Shown here piece by piece: positions 43,117 to 53,014 of a stretch of DNA of 64,000 nucleotides. The position numbers and the translations under genes are program-made. The notes beneath the pieces were generated by a model that saw nothing but the letters and a program-made list of their open reading frames with translations, ran no database searches and was not told the origin of the DNA. The stretch comes from a virus: IMG/VR virus record IMGVR_UViG_3300009176_000002, positions 1 through 64,000 of that record, one strand, 5' to 3'. Position 1 is the first letter of the stretch; every line of letters begins with the position of its first letter.

Positions 43117-46100
43117 TGGCCCGCCTGGCCCACCCCGTGGGCTGTCGCGGCTGCTCGCTCGACGAGCGCGGCGACGGCTTCGCGCCCGCTGACGGCCCGG
43201 CTGAATCCTGGCTGCTGCTGGTCGGTGAGTCGCTCGGCGTGGTCGAGGCGATGACCGGCCGGCCGTTCATGGGCGACGCGGGCGGGATGCTCGGGCGGCT
43301 GCTCAACCTCCTCGGCTGGTCGCGCGACGCCATCCGCATCCACAACGCCATCTCGTGTCACCCGCCGAACGACTGGATGGACGAGCGCGCGCCCTGGTAC
43401 TACTCGGCGATGGGGCACTGCCCGTATCTGCGCGACACGTTAGCGGAGGGGCACCAGGTCGTGGTGCCGATGGGGCTGACGGCGATCCGGCGCGTGCTGC
43501 ACCTCGAACATCGCAAGAAGGTCCGCGTGCAGGACTTTCACGGGAGCATCGTGCGCGACCCGACCGATCGCTTCTGGGTCGTCCCCACCTACCACCCGTC
43601 GTTCCTGCAGCGCGGCGCGACCAACATGATCGGCACCGTGCTGTGGGACCTGCAGCGCGCGGAAGAAGCGCGGGACCACGGCCGGCCGGTGAGCACGCAC
43701 TCGCTGGTCGTGGACCCGCCGGTCGAGTGGTTCCGGCGCTGGGTCGACGGCGCGGTCGCGGCGCGGACGCAGGACCCTGGCGCGTATCCACTGAGCAGCG
43801 ACGTCGAGACGCCGGATAAAGCCGGCGGCAAGGACGAGGGCGAGATCACCGCCGACGATGTGAGCTTCCAGCTGCTGCGGCAGAACGTCGCCATCAACTG
43901 CGACGAGGGCGTGACCGTGCCGCACGTTGGGCCGTATCTCGACGAGCTGAAGCGACTGTATGCGTCGCCCGGCAGCATCTGGATGTGGAACCGCGACTAC
44001 GACTTCGAGCGCCAGGTCCACGCTGGGATGATGCGCGAGGCGGACTCGACCAAGGTCGTCGACCTGATGTGGCTGTGGAAGTTCCTGCAGAGCGATGTGC
44101 CGAGAGGGTTGGGCTTCGTCGCGCCCTTCTACAGCAACTACGGACCCTGGAAGCACCTCGCCGATAGTGACCCGGGGACGTACGGCGCTGCGGATGGCCT
44201 GCAGACGCATCGGGTCGGGTTCGGGATCTACGGCGATCTGCACAAGTCGGGGCAGCTCGGGATGGCGCTGCGCCACACCCACAAGCTGCTGACCGAAGTG
44301 CTGCGGCCGGCGCAGCTCGTCGGCCTGCAGGTCAATCGCGAGCAGCTGGCGGTGTTCAAGCAGGAGCTGATCGACAAGGCGCGCGAACGGCTGGAGACGC
44401 TCCAGGCGAGCGTGCCCGAGGTGCTCGCGCCGCTGACCCCGAAGGAGGGACTGAAGCGCCCGCCAGCGGCCGACCTGCTGCATGTGAAAGCGTCGGCCTT
44501 CACCAGGAAGGGGACGGTACGCAAAGGCAAACCGGGTAGCGAGATCAAACAGGAGCTATATGCGAAAGCGCGCGTCGTCGAAAAGCTCGTCCTCCGGGAA
44601 GTCCTCGTCTGCCAAGCCTGCGGTGCTAGAGAGGTTGCTCTACGCCATCGGTGCAGTCCAGTGGGAACTCCGCCGGTGGGACAGGTATCTGGCGGACTTG
44701 ATCTTGTTGTCGCGACAGTTAGCCGGTGGTTCTGGCAGGAGCCCTTCAACCCCGACTCGGTCCCGCAGGTCCTCGCCTACATCAAGCACCGCAAGCACAA
44801 ACCAGGGCGGGCGAAAAAGAGTAAGTCGGAAGAGAGCACCAACCGCGAGACGCTCGAACGACTAAGTCGAGTCACAGGTGACCCGTTCTACTCAGCGCTG
44901 CTGGACTACCGCGCGGTCGGGAAAGTCAAAGGGACGTATGTCGAAGGCACCGAGCGGCGACTCGATGCTGAGGGGCGGCTGCATCCCGTCCCGACCTTCA
45001 AGCCGTCGACGATGCGGCTCTCCTACCAGAACCCGAATATCACCAACGTCGTTGCAGATAAGGGTGGCGAAGCGGGGCTCGCCGCTGGGTTCCGCCGCTG
45101 CATCGTCGCCGGGCCAGGCTGCCGGTTGCTGGAGGTGGACTTCTCCGCGATCGAGGCGGTCGAGACCGGCGTCTGCGCGCGCGACGGCGAGTACTACCGC
45201 CTGGCGAAGCTCGGCGTGCACGCCGCGCTGGTGACGCATGTGCTCGGTCAGCCCTACGACCCCCGCGAAAGTGACGCGGCGCTCAAGGCGCTCTTCGCGC
45301 GGGTGAAGGACAATTACCAGGACATTTACGAGCCCGCCAAGCGCTACATCCACGGGCGGGCCTACGGCCTGACGGTCACCGGGATGCAGCTGCAGTTCCC
45401 GCACTTGTTCAAGACGCAGGCGGTCGCCCTGAAGTACGCGCGCATCTACGAGGGGATGGCGCCAGGCGTCGCACGCTGGCAGGGGGAGACGCAGACGCGT
45501 GCCAGTCGCCAGCATTATCTCGGTGGCGTCGGCGACCACCCCTTCACCTATAAACACTGGTTCTGGTCCGTCTATCACTACAAGCGGCTGACCGCGACGC
45601 AGTACTACCGTCTGGTCGCGAAGTACCAGCGCCAGGGGGAGGACCCGCCGTGCATCACGATCAACGGGCAGCACTTCCGCATCAGTTTAGGCGAGGACGG
45701 CAAGCGGGTGTTGGCGTTTTACCCGCAGTCGATCGCCGCGGGCATCTTGAAGGAGGCGATGCTGCGGCTGTTCGCGGATCGGGACTCGCCGAGTTACATC
45801 GGCGATGTGTATTTCGGCAGGACGCCGCTGCGGGCGCCGATTCACGACTCGCTGCTGCTGGAGATCCCGGTTCGGGTGTGGGACCGCGTAGTGCAGATCG
45901 TCTGCATGGAGATGCAGCGGCCGGTCATCCAGCAACCGCTACCCGAGAGCTGGGGCGGGCGGTTCGGCGAGTACGCGGCGATCGGCGTGGCGGCGAAGGC
46001 GGGGCAGAACTGGGCGGCGATGACGAAGATCGCGGTGCCAGGTTACGAGAGTGACTGGGTCGCCGAGCCAGTCGAGGACGAGGATGCCGAGGACTGGGGG

Positions 46101-46124
46101 GACTTGCAGCGGGTGATCGCCTAA
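43116..46124 (+). CDS. polA: Fusion of uracil-DNA glycosylase, 3-5 exonuclease and family A DNA polymerase
   Basis: ATG at 43116; about 1002 residues. UDG (about 1-190): VGCRGC, GESLGVVEAMTGRPFMGDAG, NAISCHPPND, HCPYL and TYHPSFLQRG match family 4 with four Fe-S cysteines. Exonuclease: DVETP (about 229), WNRDYDFERQ and YGAADGLQTHRVG carry the DnaQ-type acids. Polymerase: motif A LLEVDFSAIEAVE (about 675), motif B PAKRYIHGRAYG (about 742), motif C APIHDSLLLEI (about 909). In motif B the usual Arg four residues before Lys is Tyr, and motif C has HDS for HDE. It probably replicates the phage genome with built-in proofreading and uracil removal. Confidence 0.85.
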   Translation: MARLAHPVGCRGCSLDERGDGFAPADGPAESWLLLVGESLGVVEAMTGRPFMGDAGGMLGRLLNLLGWSRDAIRIHNAISCHPPNDWMDERAPWYYSAMGHCPYLRDTLAEGHQVVVPMGLTAIRRVLHLEHRKKVRVQDFHGSIVRDPTDRFWVVPTYHPSFLQRGATNMIGTVLWDLQRAEEARDHGRPVSTHSLVVDPPVEWFRRWVDGAVAARTQDPGAYPLSSDVETPDKAGGKDEGEITADDVSFQLLRQNVAINCDEGVTVPHVGPYLDELKRLYASPGSIWMWNRDYDFERQVHAGMMREADSTKVVDLMWLWKFLQSDVPRGLGFVAPFYSNYGPWKHLADSDPGTYGAADGLQTHRVGFGIYGDLHKSGQLGMALRHTHKLLTEVLRPAQLVGLQVNREQLAVFKQELIDKARERLETLQASVPEVLAPLTPKEGLKRPPAADLLHVKASAFTRKGTVRKGKPGSEIKQELYAKARVVEKLVLREVLVCQACGAREVALRHRCSPVGTPPVGQVSGGLDLVVATVSRWFWQEPFNPDSVPQVLAYIKHRKHKPGRAKKSKSEESTNRETLERLSRVTGDPFYSALLDYRAVGKVKGTYVEGTERRLDAEGRLHPVPTFKPSTMRLSYQNPNITNVVADKGGEAGLAAGFRRCIVAGPGCRLLEVDFSAIEAVETGVCARDGEYYRLAKLGVHAALVTHVLGQPYDPRESDAALKALFARVKDNYQDIYEPAKRYIHGRAYGLTVTGMQLQFPHLFKTQAVALKYARIYEGMAPGVARWQGETQTRASRQHYLGGVGDHPFTYKHWFWSVYHYKRLTATQYYRLVAKYQRQGEDPPCITINGQHFRISLGEDGKRVLAFYPQSIAAGILKEAMLRLFADRDSPSYIGDVYFGRTPLRAPIHDSLLLEIPVRVWDRVVQIVCMEMQRPVIQQPLPESWGGRFGEYAAIGVAAKAGQNWAAMTKIAVPGYESDWVAEPVEDEDAEDWGDLQRVIA

Positions 46125-46139
46125 AGGAGGCTGAAGCCT

Positions 46140-47516
46140 ATGCCATCACGACCAGCGATGCTGCGTGGACTACTCACCTGGGACGAGACCGACGGGGGCG
46201 GGTGCGAGCCGCCGGAGGTGGGGATCTGGCCGGGACCGCACCCCTCGCACCCGATTGCGCGGCCGCCGGTCGAGCCGCCGCCGGTGACGACGCCGCCCGC
46301 CGAGCAGCCGCTGCTCCAGCCTGCCGACTTGAGATACCAGGGCTGCTTCCGCCTGCCGCCCTACCCAGTGCGGTATGACTACCCACCGCGCGGGCTGGCG
46401 TATCACCCAGCGAATGACTCGCTGTTCGTGCCGGGGTTTGCGGAGTTCCACGGCTGCGGCGAGGTCGGCCTGGTGGCACCGATCGCCGGCGCAGCCTCGC
46501 TCAGCGAACTGCACACCGCACCGGCGCTGCAGCCGATCACCGACCCGAGTGAGGGCAGCTGGTCGGCGCTCGCCTACGGCGGTGGGATCAACATGGGCGG
46601 GCTGCTGGTGCACGAGGAGCGGCTGATCGTCGACTACTACCGCTACTACGACGCCGACGGCAGCCAGCCGACGACGCACTGGGCGCGCAACCTGGACCTG
46701 GCGGCGGCGGGCGATTACCTCGGCCCGGTGCAGCTGCTGGTGACCGACGCGGTCGGGACGAGCCACGTCCACGCGGGCAACGTCAGCGGCTACATGGGCC
46801 ATGTGCCGGCAGCGTGGCAGACGCGCTTCAAGGGGCCGTGCTTCGTCGGGCAGAGCGGCGTCTCGATCGTGTCGCGGACGAGCCTGGGGCCGTGCGTGTT
46901 CACGTTCGACCCGGCCGACATCGGCCGCGTGTCGCCGGTGCCGACGACCCCGCTGGTGTTCTACCCCAGCGCCCACCCGACGCTCGGGCCGTACACCCCA
47001 GGCCCCGGCGATCCGAACCCGAACGTCCGCTTCAATGGGACGATGCAGGTCTGTGGCGTGCTGCAACCAGTGGGCTGGCGGAGCGTGCTGTTTTTCGGCG
47101 CGATCGGGGTCGGCAAGTACAGCTACGGCGTGGGCACCGCCGACCCCTCGCTCGACGGCCAGCCGGTGCCTGGCGAGCCCGGGGTCTACTACTGCTACGA
47201 CCCGGTCAATCTGGCGAAGGGCGACCACGCCTATCCGTACGAGGCGCGGGTCTGGGCGTATGACGCGCTCGACCTGGAGGACGTCGTGGCGGCGAGGAGC
47301 AACGCCTGGGACGTCGAGCCGTATGCCTGCTGGACACTGCCGAGTGACTTCTACAGCTGGCTCCCGCGGCTGGCTGGGGCGGCCGATGACCCCGCGCGGC
47401 AGCGGATCTACGTCTCGCAAACGCGCGGCGATGGCGATGCGCCGCTGATTCACTGCTACGCGTACGACCGCACGCGGCACGGCAAGGTGCGCGCGCGGCC
47501 CGGGACGCAACTGTAA
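46140..47516 (+). CDS. Beta-propeller-like protein of unknown role (458 residues)
   Basis: ATG at 46140 with AGGAGG about 9 bases upstream. A Pro-rich N-terminus (PPVEPPPVTTPPAEQP) precedes YQGCFRLPPYPVRYDYPPRG, LAYHPANDSLFVPGFAEFHG, GGLLVHEERLIVDYYRYYDA and further repeated blade-like strands (SIVSRTSLGPCVFTFDPAD, RVWAYDALDLEDVVAARSN, RIYVSQTRGDGDAPLIHCY). It is probably a secreted or surface-type beta-propeller, perhaps a virion appendage, but it lies on the plus strand away from the fibre genes. Confidence 0.55.
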   Translation: MPSRPAMLRGLLTWDETDGGGCEPPEVGIWPGPHPSHPIARPPVEPPPVTTPPAEQPLLQPADLRYQGCFRLPPYPVRYDYPPRGLAYHPANDSLFVPGFAEFHGCGEVGLVAPIAGAASLSELHTAPALQPITDPSEGSWSALAYGGGINMGGLLVHEERLIVDYYRYYDADGSQPTTHWARNLDLAAAGDYLGPVQLLVTDAVGTSHVHAGNVSGYMGHVPAAWQTRFKGPCFVGQSGVSIVSRTSLGPCVFTFDPADIGRVSPVPTTPLVFYPSAHPTLGPYTPGPGDPNPNVRFNGTMQVCGVLQPVGWRSVLFFGAIGVGKYSYGVGTADPSLDGQPVPGEPGVYYCYDPVNLAKGDHAYPYEARVWAYDALDLEDVVAARSNAWDVEPYACWTLPSDFYSWLPRLAGAADDPARQRIYVSQTRGDGDAPLIHCYAYDRTRHGKVRARPGTQL

Positions 47517-47543
47517 CCATCAACCACAGAGAGAGAGGACTGT

Positions 47544-48185
47544 ATGCCGATTCGACCCCGAGTCACCCCCGTCAACCGCGCCCGCGCCAAGCAGCACGCG
47601 TGGGAGACGATCATCCCGAACCGCTTCGCCGACGTCGACGCGATCTGTCGCGCGCACCCGGAGGCGTTCCCGCCTGGCGACGCCAATGACCCGTCGCGCC
47701 TCAAGCTGCTGGTCGAAACCATGGTGCCCGAGATCAACGCCGCGCACCCGGAGGACAACGGCAACTGGGGTGTGCTGACCAAGACCGACCAGAACGGCAA
47801 GATCCCCTGCGACGTGATGGTGTGGCGCCCTGGGACCGTGACCGTCGACGTGATGACCGGCACCGGCGCGAGCTGGGACGTGCACGGCGCCGCGAACAAT
47901 CCGGCGTGGGTGTGGACGCCGTGCGCGGCGGAGGAAGGCGGCGGCGAGGAGAGTGGCGAGGGCGGCGGGGTGGGCGAGCCGTTCGACAACGACAAGGCAG
48001 TCGAGTTCGGGTTGATGTGCAACGACGTCTATACCGAAAGCGGCGCCAGCCCCGACGCCGGGATGATCAGCGTCCACAGCCAGCGGTGCGCGTATGACTA
48101 CTACGTGAATAACATGCCGTGGGACGCGTGCCTGGAGAAGCACACCAACGCGTTCCGCGCGGAGTATCAGCTGCCGCCGATCTAG
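47544..48185 (+). CDS. Hypothetical protein (213 residues), last gene of the rightward unit
   Basis: ATG at 47544 after GAGAGAGGACTGT. N-terminal helical half (AKQHAWETIIPNRFADVDAI, SRLKLLVETMVPEINAAHPE), beta middle (KIPCDVMVWRPGTVTVDVMT, ASWDVHGAANNPAWVWTP), a Glu/Gly linker, and a C-terminal part SQRCAYDYYVNNMPWDACLE. The middle VMTGTGASWDVHGAANNPAW is a distinctive pattern seen in phage proteins of unknown function. Its stop codon overlaps the convergent gene by four bases. Confidence 0.55.
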   Translation: MPIRPRVTPVNRARAKQHAWETIIPNRFADVDAICRAHPEAFPPGDANDPSRLKLLVETMVPEINAAHPEDNGNWGVLTKTDQNGKIPCDVMVWRPGTVTVDVMTGTGASWDVHGAANNPAWVWTPCAAEEGGGEESGEGGGVGEPFDNDKAVEFGLMCNDVYTESGASPDAGMISVHSQRCAYDYYVNNMPWDACLEKHTNAFRAEYQLPPI

Positions 48186-51097
48186 CGCGGCGGTGCGGGC
48201 GGGGGAGACGCTGTGATGAGCGGCGTCCCCCCGAGCGTCGGTGGCGCCTTGCCGATCGTTTCACGCGCTTTGTCGTAGCGGGCCGCGACCGGCGGCTGGA
48301 CCCACTGCCCGATCAGCCGCTTCGCCACGCGGTAGGAGACCTGCGCGTTGGGGTCCGCCATCCAGTTGACCAGCGCTCGATTGACCTCGGGACGCCCGGC
48401 CGCGATCTTCAGGATGTCGGCGGAAGACGGACCAGACAGCAGGCGGACCAAACCGACCACCCCGCGGTAGGTGTGCGGGCCGCTCCTCGACAAGATGAGA
48501 TTGATGAGGTGATTCGAGCGGCTCTGCGCCTTGCCCAGGGCGAGGGCTTCCTGCTCGGTAACCGTGGCCGCCGTCCGCTTGTCGATACCCGCGGCGGCGA
48601 GATCATCCTGCACCCGCTTCATCACGTTGCGGTGCGTCTCGGCGGCGGCGCGCTGGGCGGTTTTGCCCTGTGCCGTCGCGGCCTCCACACCAGCCTCACC
48701 CAGTGTGCTGATCTTCGTCTCGCGCAGCGCGCTGCGTGCCTTGGCAGCGGCCAGCTCCTCGGCCGCTCCCCCCTCGGTGCGCGCCACCGCTTGCTCTCCG
48801 GAAGCGACGAGCTGATCCCACCCAGTCGCCAGCCCCTCGTACTTCTGCAGGATCGAGGGCAAGCGATTGCCGAACAACGCGCGGGCGAACTCGGGCCGAT
48901 CGCGCAGCACCTTGATCCGCTGCCCGAGCCCGTCGACCCCACCCTGCAGGACGTTGCGGTAGATCCAGGCGTCCTGCACGGCAAGCGCGGCCTCGGGACT
49001 GTGCACGCGGAGGTTGCGCATCAGGGTCGCGGTCTGGAGCGGGTCGTCGGGGCGGATCGACTGGATGATGCGCGCCGGCTCGATGTCGCCAATCTTCGCG
49101 GCGGCGGCGCCGTAGCCTTCCGAGAGCCGCGCGCGGGCTTGCGCATAGGCGGGCGCGGCGGTGTTGTAGGGTTCGTGCGTCCCGAGCTGCTTGCGGATGA
49201 TCTCCCAGAGATGTTTGCGCGCGCCCTCGATCTTGCTCGCCACCGGGCTATCGAAGTCAGCGGTCGCGCCGAGTTCGGTTTCGAGATCGGCGAGATCCTC
49301 GAAGCGCACCTTACGCGGCGCGTTGACGAGGCGGTCGATCGTCGCCATCGCGGGGTGCTCGGCGATGGCTTTGCGTTCGGCGTCGGTGATGGCGACGCCG
49401 AGTTGTGGGTCGATCCCCGACGCGGGTGGCGGCGGTGGGGGTGGGGCCGGTCGAGTAATCGGTTGGCCCGAGGCGTCGAACAGCCCTGTTGAGACCGGGG
49501 GCGGCGGTGCCCCGGGTGCCGCGGGCTGGGTCGGGGCCTCGCGCGGGAAGGCTTTCTCGGTCTTGAGGATCTCCTCGCGCACCAGGCGCCGCGCCTCGTT
49601 CTGGATCGCCGTGATGTCCTGCTCGGGGCCGGCTTGCTTCACGGCTTTGAGCGCTTTGCCGAGCGCATCGACTTCGTCCTTCGCGGGGCCTTCGAGCGTC
49701 TCGACCACGCGCGTGCCTGCGGCGGTTTCATCGGGTGGACGGCCGATCACCTGCTGGTAGTGTTCCCCACCCTGCTGCAGCGCGTCGGCGGCTGCCGCAC
49801 GAGCGGCCTCGATATCCTGCGCCGTGGTCTCCTCCACACGGCCGACGTTGCGCGCCGTGCTGGCCTTGCCGGCGGTGACTGCCTCGGTCGCGCGGCGGCG
49901 TGCAGCGGCGACAGCAGATTCCGTCGCGACGGTGCGCGCCGCCTTGTCGCCGGCGAACTTGAAGCGCAGGTCGCGCGCGGTCTGGCTGAGGCTGTCGATC
50001 GAGGACTGTGCGACCTGGCCCAGGCCCTCCCGCTCCTTCTGCAGGGCGGTGCCGACGGTGTCCGCGAAGGCGGGACCGGCGACGGCGCGCAGGCCGAAGC
50101 GCACTGGGGCGAGCACGGTGTGGCCGAGGGCATCCTGCACAAACTGCTGGCCACCAGCGCTGGCGACTTCGCCGAGGTCGGGGGTGGTGCGCTGGCCGCG
50201 CAACCCTTCGACGATCTGCTCGGCGGATTCCTCGCCGACGCCGCCGAGCGCTGAGGCGGCCGCGCTGCCGCCGACGCCATAGAGCCACGACGCGATCGCG
50301 CTGCCGGCGAGGACTTCCGGAGCGGCGGCAGCGATCAGGGGGGCCGTCGCGATGGCGGCGGTGGTGCCGGCGATGTTGCGGCGACCTTGGCGCTCGCGCG
50401 GGTCGTAGGCGTGGGCGATGACCTTGGGCGCGTTGATCACCTGGGAGTGCTTGACGATGTCGCCAACGGAGCCGCTGTCGTCGTGCTGATGCAGCTCCGC
50501 CCATTGCTTGGCGACGTCCGGCGGGAGGTTGGCTGGGTCCGAGGCTTCCCGCGACCAGGGATACGTGATGGTCGGCAGGTTGAAGCGCTTGGCCAGCTGG
50601 CCGAGGATGCTGGGCGGAACCGGCGGGCCACCGGCGGCGGGCGCTGTGGCAGGCGTCGTGCCGGGGGCGGTGGCCGGGGCGGTGGCAGTCGTCGGTGGCG
50701 GTTGCCCCGCACCCGCCTCGTTCTGGTAGCGCAACACGCGCTGCATCACGTTCGGGATGTAGGTGGGATTGGCGCGGACGCCGCCGTACTCCTTGAGGAT
50801 CTGGTCGGGGTTGCCCTGGTACTGGTCGAACAGCTTCTTCAGGTGGGTGATGCCCATGCGGACGTTGTCCACGGGGTTGTGGACGTCGCCCTTGTACTGC
50901 GCCGCGGTCTCGGGGGTCATCTGGAACAGACCATACGCGCGGGTCTTCGGTCCCCCGGGACTCAGCTCGAACTCTTGCCCGATCGCGTTGGCGTCGAAGC
51001 TCGACTCCGCATCCACGACACCGAGTGCGAGCTGCTCGGGGAGCCCGGCTGCGCGCGCCTGCTGGCGGATGTACTCCTTCGGATCGAAGTCAGGCAT
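48182..51097 (-). CDS. Large virion protein with N-terminal lytic transglycosylase domain
   Basis: ATG at 51097; 971 residues. Residues 1-130 form an SLT domain: AGLPEQLALGVVDAESSFDA with catalytic Glu31, then AYGLFQMTPETA and NPVDNVRMGITHLKKLFDQY, the usual order. The remaining 800 residues alternate Pro-rich linkers (PPTTATAPATAPGTTPATAP) with long helices and coiled coils (AARRRATEAVTAGKASTARN). This matches internal virion proteins such as T7 gp16, which cut peptidoglycan and help DNA enter. It lies at the end of the leftward late unit. Confidence 0.75.
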   Translation of the reverse strand: MPDFDPKEYIRQQARAAGLPEQLALGVVDAESSFDANAIGQEFELSPGGPKTRAYGLFQMTPETAAQYKGDVHNPVDNVRMGITHLKKLFDQYQGNPDQILKEYGGVRANPTYIPNVMQRVLRYQNEAGAGQPPPTTATAPATAPGTTPATAPAAGGPPVPPSILGQLAKRFNLPTITYPWSREASDPANLPPDVAKQWAELHQHDDSGSVGDIVKHSQVINAPKVIAHAYDPRERQGRRNIAGTTAAIATAPLIAAAAPEVLAGSAIASWLYGVGGSAAASALGGVGEESAEQIVEGLRGQRTTPDLGEVASAGGQQFVQDALGHTVLAPVRFGLRAVAGPAFADTVGTALQKEREGLGQVAQSSIDSLSQTARDLRFKFAGDKAARTVATESAVAAARRRATEAVTAGKASTARNVGRVEETTAQDIEAARAAAADALQQGGEHYQQVIGRPPDETAAGTRVVETLEGPAKDEVDALGKALKAVKQAGPEQDITAIQNEARRLVREEILKTEKAFPREAPTQPAAPGAPPPPVSTGLFDASGQPITRPAPPPPPPPASGIDPQLGVAITDAERKAIAEHPAMATIDRLVNAPRKVRFEDLADLETELGATADFDSPVASKIEGARKHLWEIIRKQLGTHEPYNTAAPAYAQARARLSEGYGAAAAKIGDIEPARIIQSIRPDDPLQTATLMRNLRVHSPEAALAVQDAWIYRNVLQGGVDGLGQRIKVLRDRPEFARALFGNRLPSILQKYEGLATGWDQLVASGEQAVARTEGGAAEELAAAKARSALRETKISTLGEAGVEAATAQGKTAQRAAAETHRNVMKRVQDDLAAAGIDKRTAATVTEQEALALGKAQSRSNHLINLILSRSGPHTYRGVVGLVRLLSGPSSADILKIAAGRPEVNRALVNWMADPNAQVSYRVAKRLIGQWVQPPVAARYDKARETIGKAPPTLGGTPLITASPPPAPPR

Positions 51098-51106
51098 ACC
51101 CGTTCC

Positions 51107-53002
51107 TCACGGCACGCGGAACTTGCCGGTCGCTGGGTCCCAGACCGTGCCGGTTGCGCCGGGGATGGCAGGAGCCGCAGCGGGTGGGGCGCCCGGGGTG
51201 GCGGCGCGCGGCGGGGCCGTGGGCGCAGCGACCGGCGCGGTGATCGCGTCGATCGGCATCTGGGCACCGAAGACCTGCTCGGGCGGAATGCCGAGCGGCT
51301 TGATCGCCGCCTCGATCGCCGACCGGTTGCCCGCGTTGTAGGTCTGCATCTGCTGGTAGACGGCGATGGCCGTGCGCATCATCTCTTCGATCTGGGCGTC
51401 GGGCAGTGGCGCACCGCCCTCGACGGTGCGGCTGACGAACCCTTCGATGCGCTGCACCAGCGAACCGATGTCGCCCGCTCGCAGGAACTCCGACGGCATG
51501 ACGACCGAGTTGGGCTCGCTGACGTGGACGGCGGCGGTGCGGAAGGGCTCCCACGCCGTCTTGTCGCCCGCCTTGTAGCGCTGGTAGGCGGCGCTCATCA
51601 CGCGCAGGTACTGCTCCATGCCGCGCACCGGGGCGTTGAGCTGATTCCAGCGGCCTTGATACTTGAAGGTCTCTTCGGCGCGCTGCTCCTTGGTGATGGG
51701 TTTCTCGGCGGCGGCGAGCCCGGTCCCGGTCCCGGTTGCGTAGGCCGCCTTCTGCTGCAGCTCGTTCGCCAGCGCCTGGACGCGTGCGAAGTCCCAGTCG
51801 GGGACCATGCTGCCGCGGCTGTAGCCGCTGGCGGTCGCCGCCTGCTCGTAGTACGGCCCCATACCGATGGCGCTCAGCGGCTTGAAGTTCGGATCGGGTT
51901 TGCGCGTCACCGGATCGATGTACGCCTGCTGCGTGGGGTCGAACACCCGGAACGCCTGTACCATCGCCCCATCGGGGCCGAGCGTCTGCCCCGAGATGGA
52001 GCGCACCTGCCCCCCGATGCCACGCGCCCGCATGTGCTCCTGGAGAATCGCATCGGCCGCCGACTTCTCGGGGTTCGGGTCGCCCGCCGCGCGGAACATC
52101 TCGGTGTAGCCGGCGAGGTCGCCGCGGAAGTCGCCGAGCGACTTGGCGCGGGCCGCGGTGGTCGCCTGGTCCTCGGCGTTGGCGAAGCGGGGCATGTAGG
52201 TGCTGACGTCGGTGCGCCCGACCTCGGGACCCGGGACGTGCTCGGTCAGCGCCGAGGCGGGCTGGCCAGAGGCGCTGGTCGGCGGGCGGTCCAGCGGGAC
52301 GAGTGGCGACGGCTCGTAGATCATCGGCCCTTGGTCAGGGACCTCCTCGTCCGGCCCCGCAGGCGGCGGGGGCGGTGGCCCGCCGGTGGCGGAGGAGGAT
52401 GGGGGCGCGGCACTCGCAGCCGGCGGGGGAGGCGGTGGCGCCGCCCGTGACGCAGGCATCGTCGGCACCATGTTGGCGCGGCGGTTGGGCGGCGCCAGGG
52501 GCGGAGGCGGTGCGGGCGGTGCTGCCGCGACGGTCGGCGGTGGGGCGGGTGGCGTCGACGGTGGCACCGGCTGCGGCTGCGCCATCGCGTCACCCTCGGT
52601 CGGGCTGTTCGCGCTCTGCACCAGTCCGGAGGGCTGGACATCCGGCAGCTGCGTCTGCCCGGCCACCGGGGTCTGTTGCGGCAGGCGGTTGGCGGACAGC
52701 CCGGGGGTGACGACCTCCTTGGTCTGCGGCGTCGTCATGTACTTCTGCACGACCGGGTAGATCGGGCTCGACTGCATCTCGCCCATCCAGCCGGCGAACC
52801 CGCCCTTGCGCTTGCGACCCTGACCCATCTGCAGGATGCCGGTGGCGCCCATGTGCTGCTGCTCCGGGTCCTCGGAGTTGAGCAGCGTCTGGTAGACGAG
52901 GGCCTCGCGCTTCTGGTTGTCGAGATCGGCGTCCGCCGCCTCCTTGGTGATCTCGTGCTGCCGATCGGCGTAGCCGCTGAGGATGCCGGAGAGCCAGCCC
53001 AT
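51107..53002 (-). CDS. Internal virion-type structural protein (631 residues)
   Basis: ATG at 53002. A charged helical start (MGWLSGILSGYADRQHEITK, AADADLDNQKREALVYQTLL), a long Pro/Ala/Gln-rich disordered middle (PPSTPPAPPPTVAAAPPAPP), then helical parts (LNAPVRGMEQYLRVMSAAYQ, IEGFVSRTVEGGAPLPDAQI, MMRTAIAVYQQMQTYNAGN). No catalytic motif. Its position between the SLT protein and Gly/Ala-rich proteins suggests an ejected internal protein. Function inferred by location. Confidence 0.6.
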   Translation of the reverse strand: MGWLSGILSGYADRQHEITKEAADADLDNQKREALVYQTLLNSEDPEQQHMGATGILQMGQGRKRKGGFAGWMGEMQSSPIYPVVQKYMTTPQTKEVVTPGLSANRLPQQTPVAGQTQLPDVQPSGLVQSANSPTEGDAMAQPQPVPPSTPPAPPPTVAAAPPAPPPPLAPPNRRANMVPTMPASRAAPPPPPPAASAAPPSSSATGGPPPPPPAGPDEEVPDQGPMIYEPSPLVPLDRPPTSASGQPASALTEHVPGPEVGRTDVSTYMPRFANAEDQATTAARAKSLGDFRGDLAGYTEMFRAAGDPNPEKSAADAILQEHMRARGIGGQVRSISGQTLGPDGAMVQAFRVFDPTQQAYIDPVTRKPDPNFKPLSAIGMGPYYEQAATASGYSRGSMVPDWDFARVQALANELQQKAAYATGTGTGLAAAEKPITKEQRAEETFKYQGRWNQLNAPVRGMEQYLRVMSAAYQRYKAGDKTAWEPFRTAAVHVSEPNSVVMPSEFLRAGDIGSLVQRIEGFVSRTVEGGAPLPDAQIEEMMRTAIAVYQQMQTYNAGNRSAIEAAIKPLGIPPEQVFGAQMPIDAITAPVAAPTAPPRAATPGAPPAAAPAIPGATGTVWDPATGKFRVP

Positions 53003-53014
53003 GGTGATGTGCTC

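Noticed and set aside
44560-44865. A separate small gene inside the polymerase region
   Set aside because: The Ser/Arg-rich frame overlaps the uninterrupted polymerase frame, which carries all conserved motifs on both sides.
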